DNA of 64,000 bases from Ficedula albicollis (Eukaryota; Chordata; Aves; Passeriformes; Muscicapidae), in the NCBI RefSeq assembly GCF_000247815.1, contig NC_021674.1:29762901-29826900 (forward strand), given 5' to 3'. Positions 13,289 to 23,899 of this stretch are shown here, piece by piece. A model generated the notes under the pieces. The model worked only from the letters and a program-made list of their open reading frames with translations. It was not told where the DNA came from and ran no database searches. Within the stretch, counting starts at the first letter, position 1; each line of letters begins with the position of its first letter. The translations under genes and the position numbers were made by a program.

Positions 13289-13906
13289 TGTCAGAGTTTA
13301 ACCTCAGCTGGCATCTAAGCACTACACAGTTACTCACCCCTTCCCAGTGGGATAGGGAAGAGAGTCAGAAGAATAAAAAATTCATGGGTTGAAGTAAAGA
13401 CAGTTTAATAGATAAAGCACAAGTTGTGCACATGAGCAAAACAAAGGAATTTGTTCACCATTTTCCATCAGCAGGCAGGTGTCCAGCCATTACCAAGAAA
13501 GCAGGATTCCATCAAGCAAGACATATACTTGGGAAGACAAACTCCATCACTCTGAACATTCCCTGCTTCCTTCTTCCCCCAGGTCTATATGCCAAGCATG
13601 ATGCTGTATGGTATGGACTATTCCCCCAGTTCTATATGCCAAGCATGATGCTATATGGTACGGACTATCCCTTTGGTCACTTGGGCTCAGCTGTCCTGAC
13701 TGTTCCCTCCCAAATTCCTGTGTACCCCCAGCCTACTCGCTGGTGGAGTGGGATGAGAAGCAGAAAAACCCTTCACACTCTGCAGGCACTACTCAGCAGC
13801 AATAAAACACCTCTGTATTAACAAAGCTGTTTTCAGCACAAATTTACAGCATAACCCCCTACTAACTACTGTGAGGAAATTAACCATCCCAGCTAAAACC
13901 AGCACA
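13289..13906 (-). mobile_element. Solo LTR of an avian ERVL-like endogenous retrovirus
   Basis: On the minus strand the element runs from TGTGCTGGTTTTAGCTGGG to a CTCTGACA end, so it has TG...CA termini. The order of blocks (TGTGCTGG start, AGCGAGTAGGCTGGGGG box, TATA-like GCATATAGA core) matches LTRs abundant in bird genomes, from memory. No retroviral internal sequence, primer-binding site or coding region is attached, so it is a solo LTR. I see no clear target-site duplication. It lies in the KCNK17 intron, antisense to the gene. A 47-bp stretch around the TATA-like core is doubled (13584-13677). Confidence 0.8.
13584..13677. repeat. 47-bp tandem repeat inside the LTR
   Basis: TCTATATGCCAAGCATGATG begins at 13584 and 13631, and again at 14038 and 14085 in the larger duplicate. 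The unit spans the TATA-like promoter core of the minus-strand LTR. The two subunits differ at several sites, so this doubling predates the 454-bp duplication. Confidence 0.9.
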
Positions 13907-13952
13907 CGTGTGGGACAGACACATCATTTATTATAGTGGAATTCCGTGAATG

Positions 13953-14406
13953 AAGCAGGATTCCATCAAGCAAGACATATACTTGGGAAGACAAACTCCA
14001 TCACTCTGAACATTCCCTGCTTCCTTCTTCCCCCAGGTCTATATGCCAAGCATGATGCTGTATGGTATGGACTATTCCCCCAGTTCTATATGCCAAGCAT
14101 GATGCTATATGGTACGGACTATCCCTTTGGTCACTTGGGCTCAGCTGTCCTGACTGTTCCCTCCCAAATTCCTGTGTACCCCCAGCCTACTCGCTGGTGG
14201 AGTGGGATGAGAAGCAGAAAAACCCTTCACACTCTGCAGGCACTACTCAGCAGCAATAAAACACCTCTGTATTAACAAAGCTGTTTTCAGCACAAATTTA
14301 CAGCATAACCCCCTACTAACTACTGTGAGGAAATTAACCATCCCAGCTAAAACCAGCACACGTGTGGGACAGACACATCATTTACTATAGTGGAATTCCG
14401 TGAATG
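13953..14406 (-). mobile_element. Second, partial copy of the LTR with its flank
   Basis: Bases 13953-14406 repeat 13499-13952 with one difference that I can see (TTTATTATAG against TTTACTATAG). The copied unit begins inside the LTR and ends 46 bases beyond its terminus, so it arose by duplication of genomic DNA and not by a second insertion. The LTR-derived part is about 13953-14360. Confidence 0.9.
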
Positions 14407-14525
14407 TCTGTATGCTTTTGTGGAGTCCATCATCATCATCATCTCCAACTGATAACCAAACTAAACTTTCCTTGCTGCACTTCTTGTGATAATCTTTTTT
14501 ATTTTTTTCCTTCCTGTTTTACTAG

Positions 14526-14694
14526 AATAAAGCTTCCTTCCTGATGAAGACCTGTGCACTGGTAACTGGCTTGTTATTGTTCCTCCTGCTACCTCCCCTG
14601 TTGTTCTCTGACAAAGAAGGCTGGTCTTATGAAGAAGGCTTCTACTATTCTTTCATTACCCTCAGCACTATAGGGTTTGGAGACTATGTGATTG
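14526..14694 (+). CDS. KCNK17: KCNK17 exon: TM3 and second pore helix and filter
   Basis: The exon follows a pyrimidine-rich acceptor (TTTTACTAG, ending 14525) and ends at the donor GTGAGT (14695). It encodes 56 codons plus one base. It starts NKASFLMKTCA, then TM3 (LVTGLLLFLLLPPLLFS), the extracellular EGWSYEEGFYYSF and the second filter STIGFGDYVIG. LLLFLLLPPLLFS and EGWSY.EGFY are shared with human TALK-2. A tandemly duplicated piece of LTR ends only about 120 bases upstream of the exon, close to where the branch point and polypyrimidine tract should lie, yet the acceptor itself looks intact. Confidence 0.95.
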
Positions 14695-16437
14695 GTGAGT
14701 AGTTGTCATTGCATTGCTTTCACCTACTGAACAGCAAATCCATGATATACAAAACTCCCCACTTGGTAGTTTGGCAGCAAATTCCCAGACCTGATGATCA
14801 GTATGTTGTGGTGGGCATTTGACAGGTTGGAAAATACATTATTTCTGCCATAGCAATGCCACCTGTGGAAGAACAAAGACACTGTTTCCCAGTCAGTAAG
14901 TGGCATTAAATTGGCCTGTCCCTTGAATGACTACAGTGCTAGGCAGGAGGGCTGTGGTTTAATCACAGTAGCTGCTGAGGGCACACATATCACACTCCAG
15001 TGCCTCAGCAGCCATTAGTTTTAAGCAGATGCCACTCTGCATCATCATTAACATGCAGGGGCTGTTTCTTCTGTCAAAACCCTAGATAACTGCTTTCTGA
15101 AAGGCAACTTAAGTCACTTAGGTATAGACTGTCAGGCACCAGGCACTACCTAGTTTTGGATGCCAAAACCCTTTACCACAGGAAATGGGATTGGATCCAC
15201 ACCCACTGCATTTGCTGAAATGCAGGACACACCTTCTTGATAAAGACTTTCTCATTAAAAACAAATTGATTATAGAAACACATGCACCCTTGGATTCCTG
15301 AGAGACGCAAAGACTAAAACATCCTTTTATGGATTTGCTATTTTCTTCATAGCACTTGTTTGATGCTTAGACATCTTAGTGGCAGTTACTTTAGGACTTT
15401 TCTGTAATGCAACAAAGTTGTGATCGGAGTTTGTGTTAGACACGTGTAAATAACTTAGGAATAAAGTTAGCTTGGGTAAGAGTAGCTAGATGGAGCTTGG
15501 CAAAAGCTGGGTCAGCTCAGCATTTTCCTATACTGGTTTTACAGATGATGCTGAGCTCTGTGCAACAGCAGCTTTACTTCTCTCAGTTTCTGGTAAGGCA
15601 TTTGGTATTCCTTCCTCTTCCAGGTGTGTCTTCACCTGTGTAGTACATTTGCAACTGGAATACTGACATAGATGCACTAGGTTTGGTATGGGAATGATTT
15701 AATATGTCAATTGTGGTATTTTGCCTTACAATCCTATATGAGTGGTTTACAGCTCAGAAATAAGGTTCAAGTGACCATCACACTGTGTCCCCACTAGTGT
15801 GACACAGAGCTGGGACAAATAACTGACCTGCTGGGACGCATCTCTGCAAAAAAGGACCTGGCAGTCCTGATGGGCACCAAGCTGTCCATGAACCTGCAGA
15901 GAGTACCTCTGTGGTCATGAAGGCTGGTGATAATTTCAAACTCTCTTTCAAGGTTTGGTTGTTCTTGGAGGTTTTAGGACTACTCAGACCTCTTTTCTCC
16001 TGCTCTCAGAGACTCTCTTGCTTATATCTAGTTTAACAAGATACATGCAGTGGTACATAAAACCTGCTTACCTCTCTGCCTGCAGGCACCCCTATTACAT
16101 GCTCATAGAATTTTGTGGTGCTGAGTGATAAGTAGAGAAACTAAACTGTGTGCTTGAATGAAAATAATTTCACTTTGACGTGGATGTATAATTTTGGATT
16201 TATTTTTCTTTCTTTTGGGTGATGTTTGTAGTTCCTGAGGAGTACTAGGCTGTTGTTGGCACATCATGAAACATACTTACAACATCTGTTCACAATGCAA
16301 AGTGGATGGTGTACTTGTATTTTATGAAGAAATTAATAATATTCAGTGATATTTCAACTGTCTTTGCTTTACATATAATGTCTCCTTTGAGGCACTCTTG
16401 ATCCAATGTAGAAACATTTTGGGTGATTCTGTTGTAG
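14695..16437. other. Last KCNK17 intron
   Basis: Intron of 1.74 kb between the exons for the second filter and TM4. The only feature I recognise is the CR1 fragment near 15.8 kb. Otherwise it is unremarkable AT-rich sequence. Confidence 0.85.
15800..15935 (+). mobile_element. CR1 LINE fragment
   Basis: The stretch around GGACCTGGCAGTCCTGATGG followed by CACCAAGCTG resembles the CR1 ORF2 end region (CTGGGGGTCCTGGTGGACACCAAG in typical copies, from memory). Both ends are truncated, there is no 3' tail, and it is strongly diverged. Confidence 0.6.
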
Positions 16438-16694
16438 GGATGAACCCAGATCGCACCTATCCAAGCTGGTACAAGAATGTAATCTCTCTGTGGATCCTCT
16501 TTGGGATGGCCTGGCTAGCACTGGTTATCAGATTTTGCATCAACATTCTAGAGAGCTCCAGTGACTTCTGTCAATGCAACAAGACAAACACGGTGATGGC
16601 AGAAGACTTAATGGATGGTAACAAAAATAATATAACTGGACTTCAAAATGTGGAGATCTGCACTGACAAAGACAAAAACGAAAGCAGCAGTTGA
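16438..16694 (+). CDS. KCNK17: KCNK17 terminal coding exon: TM4 and C-terminal tail
   Basis: Two bases complete the split glycine, then 84 codons and a TGA stop follow. The acceptor is TTGTAG (ending 16437). MNPDRTYPSWYKNVISLWILFGMAWLAL forms the loop and TM4, very close to human TALK-2. The lysine in WYK lies where TASK-2 and TALK channels carry the basic residue described as the alkaline-pH sensor (family knowledge, recalled). The cytoplasmic tail is short, with a cysteine pair (FCQC), then an acidic and Asn-rich stretch ending NESSS. It shows no resemblance to the human tail, as usual for this family. The four exons give 235 residues; the equivalent human part is about 245. Confidence 0.95.
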
Positions 16695-18352
16695 ATCTCA
16701 TTCTTACACAGCTCCTACAGAAGCCCTCTGGGAAAGAAAAATATCCTCAGTGTCCTGTAGGTTTTAATGCCACCAGAGATTAACCATTTAGAAATGTGTA
16801 AGTGGAGCTGCCCTGACCTGTGAATGGGGTGAAAGTTTGCTTATTGAGCTTGAAATGCTTTTATTCTGAATTGAGCAATGACAGAATGTTTCATTTGAAG
16901 CACCACCAAGTATTACCAACAGGACTCTTAGCCAGAAGTAGATTTATGGAAATATTACCTGCCCTCCCACCTCAATCTATGAGGTAATTTTTGATATCCC
17001 TGAGCACCACTAGCTGTTGTCCATTTCTTTGCATGATTCTTGCAGCCTCTAGTTATACATATGGCACTTTGCAAATGCCACAGCCATAAAAGCAAGTGCC
17101 ACTTAATGCAGGGAACAAATAGCATATTGCCTAAAGAAATGGAAAGCACTGTTTAAAGCTATCTGGCAGTCATGGCAAATGTGCACCATCACCTGTATAC
17201 TTGTGCTTTTGAAAGGTGGTAACAAGGTTTTGCTCTCTGATCTTTCATATGGGAATGGCAATGATGAAGAGATTGTAGAGGTGCCTGGTGGAAACAGATC
17301 ATTCCATTTTTTAAAAAGTAATTTCTACATCAGAGGTCTACTAACAGAAAGATACTGTTATAATCAGCTATTAGTAGGCTATTCCTTCAGAATGTATGTG
17401 GGTTCATCCTTTAAAGTATTTTGCAGACCAAATGTAATCAGCTAAATGTGACCCTTATTTAAATAGATTTGTATTTTACCCCAACTTGGAAGTCAGAAAA
17501 GGATGACTAGAGGCAATTTTAAGAATCAGTGATTCCAACATTTTCCTATCTTCAATATTAACAAGGGCTACTTCAATCTAGAAAGACTGAATTTTCTTCA
17601 ACTATGATCAAGAGATGTTATTGTGATGAACTTCTCATGTCATGAATGATTAATGTACCTGTTCTATCTAACATCTTATATATATAATCACAACTGTCTT
17701 TGATCTACGGAATGCCAGACATGCTTATTTGGCCTTTGTGCCAGTCATGAAACAGAACTTGGTTGGGTCTTTTTAGTTCCATTAAATTCTCAAAAACTTT
17801 TTGATCTATCGTGCCATTTATAAAGGTGCAACAGAATCCAACTCCTGGTGCTGTTTGTGTTCTTCTCATTTTGTTATTCCTGTTGTGCTATTTGCATCCT
17901 AAGCAATAACTTTGAACACTTCACCATGGCCGCAAACCAGAATGAAGCATTTGGTTGAGCCTTCAGCTTTTGCAATGAACCAAGATTCCATGGGGTTGTT
18001 AGAGAAAAGACTGAAAACAGAGTCTGTTGGAGTATGGGACTGAGGAATTAGAAATACCCGTAGCTGTATTCACAGAAGTGGAGCAAGTGAAAGGTGTATG
18101 GGCGTCAGAAGCAGAAGTTCTGAAACACAGACAGTGAAAGAAGTGTTTCCAGAAGAGGCCAGTCTGAGTGTTGATATCTGGTGGAACTAATTACAGGAAA
18201 AAATGCAGCAAAGGAATCAGCTGAATGAAATTGTCTGTTGACCTTTTTCTGATTGCACAGTAATAAATGTTCTCTCAAATACCGTTTGAAGGGGCTGCAG
18301 AGATCAGGAAGGAAGGCAGTGGACCTCTTGGATCGTACTAATGCAAAATAAA
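16695..18352 (+). other. Probable KCNK17 3' untranslated region
   Basis: The sequence after the stop codon is AT-rich without a convincing open frame. Canonical AATAAA hexamers occur at 18262-18267 and 18347-18352, the second followed by a T-rich stretch, so either could end the transcript. A shorter 3' UTR using a variant signal is equally possible. The extent is inferred only from these signals. Confidence 0.4.
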
Positions 18353-20329
18353 TACATTTCAAATTTTCAAACATTGGGTGATTCCTTTAACAGTGATTAG
18401 CATAAACTTTTCTGTTCTATGTTTCATCTTGCTTATTTTCACTGATGGATACACAATGTAGGTTTTATTGGCCTATGTGAAGAACAAAGTGTATTTCTTT
18501 AAACATGAGTAAATTACAATTCCACTTCACAAAATGTGATACCCTTAAATGCACATCCTTTGAACCTTTTTTCACATGCAAAACTAAGTAAGTAAAGGTA
18601 TTTTATAAAATCTGGATGCCCAGGAGGTAGTAGGAATTTCTGCTGTCAAAGCACAGGAATGGCTATGTTAATCTGTTTCAACTTTTATTGAAATGTCACA
18701 GACTCTGTAAACTTCTACCAACTCTGCTCTTTGATGAGAAGGCTTATAGAAGAGTTGAGAAGAGTTTCTTCTTTTACGTTTCAATATCTATTGTATTAAT
18801 CTCATTTTATTAATGTTCCCATGTATTTTTAGACTGTGGATGGGGTCCTCAAAAGTGCCTTAGAAGTTTAGGCACCCTGGTCCCACTGAAGAGCAGAGTT
18901 ACATGTCTTTGGGCAGCTAATGTACATTTCTGAGAAGGAAGGGAAGAGGAACTCAAGGAATAGTCTTGAAGAAAAAAACGGAAAAAAAAAACCTTTAGCA
19001 GATCTCGGTACTTCTACTGTATATCAGGGTTCAGCCACAGACTTAGGCATGTGGCTGGGTCTCAAGATGCCTCATTATCTGCCCCAGCTGTCCTTTCTGA
19101 GTCACTTCCTTCTGCAGCCCCACTGCCCAGCTGCTCTCCATCAGCAGAGCTCTGCCACCCACAGTCTGATGTCCCATATTGTATGGGACACACATCAGAG
19201 CTGCTGGCAAGCCACACAGACCTCCAGAGCTACAAGTGCTTGCTTGGATCACCAAAAATTTTAGGAATAAATGAGTCAAACAGCATCTCTGACTGGGTTC
19301 TCTGACACTATATTAGCATGTTGTCTCTTATGAATATCCTTTTTTTGACAATTCCTCTCAGCTAGCTTTTGATGTGGACAGTAGATATTAGTATATCTGA
19401 GTCCCCACAAAGTACTGTGCCTCTGGTCTTTCCATTCTTCATAAAGCTGTGTTGTGGTTAAATGATATGAATGAATTTGTTCCCAGAGGGATGAGAAGAA
19501 AGTGGAGTTTTGCAACATCACAAAAACATCATCATCAATGTGTCTACTATACTGAAATATGAAAGGTTATCTTCTCGAGGGTAAAATAAAGAAAACAAAC
19601 GCATGGTCCTGTTATCATTCTTGTCACAGCTGACTTGCAGTCTTCTGTAGTCTGCACTGGAAAATTAGAGATGCTCCTTGATTGTTTTTTGGGGTTTTTT
19701 TGTCTCTTTCTGTTCAGATAAGTTTGCAGTTTTCATTAGTAATTTCAAATTAGACTCTCACTGCTATTATTTTCCACAAGTCAATTTTTCCTTATTATCC
19801 TCCTTTCTTCCTTGGGAAGAGCAGAGGTTGGAAACAGGTTTGCTTGGTACTGGTAGTTGTAAATATTTATGTAACATCAATCTCCAGAGGCTTTTTCACA
19901 ACCACATAGAGCATAATGTGCTTCTGACCTTTATGCAGTTTCCCAGGAAATCAATCCCTTGAAGCAAGAAAATAGAGGGTGCTATCTCCCCTACTTCAAG
20001 GACAAGTTCTGGCTTCAGCCTCAGTGTTTCTTATACTGGCTCTTTCCACTAGGCCAGAAGAGATGTTTACCCCTTGGGGATAGATGTGCCCACAAGTCTG
20101 TAACAGGATGTCACAGCAATGTAGTACAGACTGCTCAGAACTGCACAGTTTTTGTCTAGTTGACTACAATATTTTGAGATCCCTAGACTAGAACAAGGAG
20201 GCTCTTTTCCCATGATGGTCTATGGCTTCAGAAGAACTCCAGGATGTTATTTGTCATGCTGTGTGTGGCTGATATATTTTGTCTTGCAGCTGATATCCCA
20301 GGTCAATTTAGAACTGAAATCTGTTAGCC
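18353..20329. other. Intergenic, nothing recognised
   Basis: AT-rich sequence with only short open frames in all frames. No repeat family, RNA gene or splice-framed exon could be supported. Confidence 0.5.
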
Positions 20330-20635
20330 CAGAGGAGGTTCAGGGGGATGTCATCAATGTATCTAAATATCTGCAGGGAAGGTGTGAAAAGGATGGAGTG
20401 AGGCTCTTTTTCAGTGGTGCCCTGTGGCAGGGAAAGAGGCAATGGGCACAAACTGAAACACCAGGAAACACTTTTACACTAAGAGAGTAACCTGCCACAT
20501 ATTCTCTGGAGAGGTGGTAGTCTCCATCCTCAGAGATCTTCAAAAGCCATCTCTAGGTGACCCTACTTGAACAGGGGAGTTTGACCAGATGATGTTGAGA
20601 GATCCCTCCCAGCCACAACCATTCATGATCATGCA
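20330..20635 (+). mobile_element. CR1 LINE 3' end
   Basis: The segment passes through GAGGCAATGGGCACAAACTG, a CTCCATCCTCAGAGATCTTC block and the end CTCCCAGCCACAACCATTCA followed by TGATCATG. This is the order of a chicken-type CR1 3' terminus. It is 5'-truncated, as usual, and lacks coding capacity. Confidence 0.85.
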
Positions 20636-20639
20636 TTTT

Positions 20640-21303
20640 AAGTTCAAATAATCCTTCTCCTAGTAGTCCACTGTACACAGCCTTCCCCTCTCTCCAGACT
20701 GTCACCATTAACATCCAGCTTGCACTGACAGCAGGCCTGCTAGACCTTCCTGCAATTTTGTAGGTGCTAATTAATTTTTTATCTCACAGTCAGAAATGCA
20801 CTTTATAAAAAGGGTGGTATGGAGCAAGTACAATTATGTGGGGGGAGGGAAGGTGTCTCGTCCATATGTTAGATACCATTGTACCCTTCCAAAAATATGC
20901 AATGATGTTCAGCTTTTCAGGTTGACATAGCATCCTGTCAGTGCTAATCTATCTGCCTGCAAGTTCCAGAAGAAGGATTTGGTGCTTCATCTCTGACACA
21001 CTTCAGGTAAGGCAAACCTCATTTTGGTTTATCCTTCCTAAAGTAGAGGCTTACATTGGTACAGGTGGCTACTTATCAATTGAATTAGGGCAAAATTTTA
21101 ATGTACTTCTAAGCTTGTCATCCATGTAAATAAATATTCTGTCTGATGGAGAAGGTGGATGCAATAAACAAATGGGCTTTTTCTGTACTATAATGCCATG
21201 GCCTAGGGAGCTTTGTGCTTGATAGTGTCCCCTTCTAGTGGTCCTAGCTGTGGGCTAGGTGGCGTCAGGGCAGATAATTTTTGTGATTGCCTCTGAGCAC
21301 CTT
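20640..21303. other. Intergenic, nothing recognised
   Basis: Short AT-rich spacer between the CR1 tail and the pyrimidine-rich tract. It holds AATAAA-like strings but no supported gene. Confidence 0.45.
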
Positions 21304-21555
21304 TTTGGTCTTAGAAGGTTTCTTCCTCCTCTTCCTCTGCTTCTACTTCTTTTCTGCTTCTTCTTCTGCTGCTGCTGCTTCTGTTTCTTCTGCTACTTCT
21401 GCTTCTTCTACTTCTGCTTCTTCTACTTCTGCTTTTTCTGCTACTTCTGCTTCTACTGCTTCTTCTTCTGCTTCTTCTTCTCCTTCTCCTCCTTCTCCTC
21501 CTTCTCTTTCTTCTTCTTTCTTCTTTTTTTTGTCCTTTTTTTTTTTTTTTTTAAT

Positions 21556-21595
<40 letters not shown>

Positions 21596-21625
21596 TTCTT
21601 TTCCTTTTTTTTTTTTTTTTTTAAT
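21304..21625. repeat. Pyrimidine-rich microsatellite with a 39-C run
   Basis: A degenerate TTC/TCT/GCT trinucleotide array runs to about 21535. A T run, TAATA and then 39 uninterrupted Cs (21557-21595) follow. After a short TTCTTTTCC, a second T run ends again in TTAATACC. The open frames across it on both strands are low-complexity artefacts. The C run could fold as an i-motif (G-quadruplex on the other strand). Confidence 0.95.
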
Positions 21626-21901
21626 ACCTGAAATAAATATATGTGGAAACTTACAGTTGAAATGGAGTTGGGTCTAAACATCTGGGCAGCTGTCACACTG
21701 TCTGGTCCTGGGCAAAGATTCAGAGGTTTCTCAGAAAGATGAGTGATTACAATGGAACAATATCTATGCCCTGAAAAATCTTTAGGACTGAGATTTAACT
21801 GGATGTTTAGGGAGGGGTTTTTTAGAGGGAAACTGATAAATGTTTAAGCTAGGACTAAACAGGAAGAGAGGACCTCTTATACCTCTTAAGTCAATGTGTG
21901 T

Positions 21902-22073
21902 TTCAGTAAGAGCCACTGAAAAGCTATCACTGTTGGAAGAGACAGCAGCAACATCTTTTTTTTNNNNNNNNNNNNNNNNNNNNNNNNNNNNNNNNNNNNN
22001 NNNNNNNNNNNNNNNNNNNNNNTTCAGTAAGAGCCACTGAAAAGCTATCACTGTTGGAAGAGACAGCAACAAC
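21902..22073. repeat. 51-bp direct repeat flanking an assembly gap
   Basis: Bases 21902-21952 (starting TTCAGTAAGAGCCACTGAAA) recur at 22023-22073 with one substitution. Between them are ACATC-type sequence, a T run and 59 Ns. Confidence 0.9.
21964..22022. other. Assembly gap (59 Ns)
   Basis: A run of undefined bases, directly after a T homopolymer. The identical flanks suggest that the two contig ends overlap and the gap may be artificial. Confidence 0.98.
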
Positions 22074-23761
22074 TTGGATTATCATATTCTTAAATTGTTT
22101 AGCTTAATATAAGTGAAGACGTGGTCTTCAAAACTTTTATTTCACTTCAAAATTTGAGCTAAAGTATCTTTACTTTTAAGGGAACTTGTACAAGAAAACA
22201 TTCCTCCTAGAAAATTGATAGATCTATAGTGCTTGAGTCTAGAGCTACCTCTTGAGGCAGAAGCAATTCAGTGTAAATTAGAGAGGCTTTGAAAATGTTT
22301 TAATTAATATGGTAATATGTAACTTTCACTGGTACTGAGTTAAACTCACTGGAATATAAGATTTAGTTCTCAAGTAATACAAGTTTCCAAAACCTCTAAA
22401 TGAAAATGAGAGCATGCTTACCAAATAAAGCTATAACAGATTAAAACAGAAAGGGAAGGAAAATAACAAGAAAGAAAACTTTGAGGAGAGAAGGCTGTGG
22501 AGTTTATTACTCATTCCTAAGGAACCTGGTTATCAAATTTGACTACGTTTAAACTTTTTGTTCTTAATGCCTTTAAAAGCTATGCCTTAAATAAATGAAT
22601 CCAACTGTATTTAGTTAGTGATTATGGAAATGCTTCAGACATCCATGTATCTGAGTGAATAGGAAGGCCCAATGCATAAATTTATGGGTGTACAAACCAG
22701 CCCCAGAGGCAAAACTGAAGAAGACACAGGTGTGCAAATTGAACAAGAAGACACACAATCAGGATGGAATCAAAAAGGAAGGACTAATTGAGGCAAGAAG
22801 AAATCCAGCAAGGCAGCATTTTCCCAGCTGCCTCTGGTAAATGAGAAAAGGTCATTGAGGGAACTTTCCATATAAATAAAAATTAGAAGTAACCTAATTT
22901 GGATAACTACTTATCAAAGAGTCATGATTGTACCACAACTGCTGTTACTTGACATGTAATTCTATTACAGGTTGGAATTGCAAGACTTTTTAAAACATTT
23001 CAGTTCTCCAGGTTAATGTTGCTAATTTCTCTTCCCTCTACTCTTTTGGACTGCTAAGTTAGAACACTGTTGTGGTACTAATGATCCTCTGCACCTCAAA
23101 CTGATAAACAGGGTGCCTTCCAAACACAGGCTTAAATCTGTTGATTAAGCTTTGGTTAGAACGTAAAAATGCAAATTTTATGAAGTATAGTACAGAAAAA
23201 TATATTCCTAGAGGGAAAGTAGGATGGATGACTGCATGCTGTACTGAAAGTATCATAAAAAGTGCCTGGTTTCTTGGTTTTATATGATTTTGATGTCAGC
23301 AAAGCACGATGAGGAGTTTAATTAGTTTTGGGCTTTAAAATAAGGGAGAATTGCTCCTTAATAATCAATGAGTGCACCCAAAACAAAGCCACATCTCAGA
23401 TGTTACTTAATAAGGAGACTGAAGCATTGACACCATTTGGATGAGAGGACTTCAAAAGTCTTATAGCACTTTTTAGTCCAAGGATTCCAAAAATGCTGGC
23501 TCATACTTTTCTGTGTCTGCCCTTTGAATTTTGAACTGTTACTGCAGTGCACAACATTGTCTCTCTGTGTTTATGTGAAAAAGAGGATGTGCTGCTAGTG
23601 TTGCAAATTAGGTCATGTTCATTCCTACAGTACTTTCCCCATATGGCTCCCACTGCTTTCTCAGCAAATAAAACAATATTTCATTTTTTTTTCTTCTTCA
23701 TAAACCATTTCTTTCTCATTATTTTTTCTGGTCTTGCTCCTGTCTAATCAATATTCTTAAT
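22074..23761. other. Intergenic, nothing recognised
   Basis: AT-rich sequence with short open frames only. A T-rich stretch lies at about 23680-23730. No gene or repeat family could be supported. Confidence 0.5.
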
Positions 23762-23899
23762 CTTGAATCACATAATATTCTGAATTAGAAGAGAACCACA
23801 AGATCCATCCAGTCCTACTCTTTAGTAAATAGCTCATAGTGGGATTGAACTTGCAACCCCCTGGCATTATTAGCACCATGCTCTAACCAGCTCTGATCC
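23762..23899 (-). mobile_element. tRNA-Ile-derived SINE, TguSINE1-like
   Basis: Read on the minus strand, the head GAGCTGGTTAGAGCATGGTG, then CTAATAATGCCA and GGTTGCAAGTTCAATCCCA, corresponds to tRNA-Ile with an AAT anticodon, including the D-arm (A box) and T-arm (B box) regions. The body then changes to CR1-like sequence (GGACTGGATGGATCTTGTGG) and ends TTCAGAATATTATGTGATT. This tRNA-Ile head plus CR1 tail is the plan of TguSINE1, known from passerine birds. The acceptor stem is not complete, so it is not a working tRNA gene. Confidence 0.8.

Noticed and set aside
13426..14275. Paired open frames of 131 and 109 codons with identical sequence
   Set aside because: They run antisense through the LTR and its 454-bp duplicate. 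LTRs of this type encode no protein.
3523..16694. KCNK16 or KCNK5 as the identity of the channel
   Set aside because: GRW...SFFFS, GIPLNLVLLN, LLLFLLLPPLLFS and SLWILFGMAWLAL match TALK-2 (KCNK17) better than the KCNK16 or KCNK5 sequences as I recall them.
23762..23899. tRNA-Ile gene on the minus strand
   Set aside because: Only the internal promoter and anticodon regions resemble tRNA; the acceptor stem is incomplete and a CR1 tail follows, so it is a SINE.
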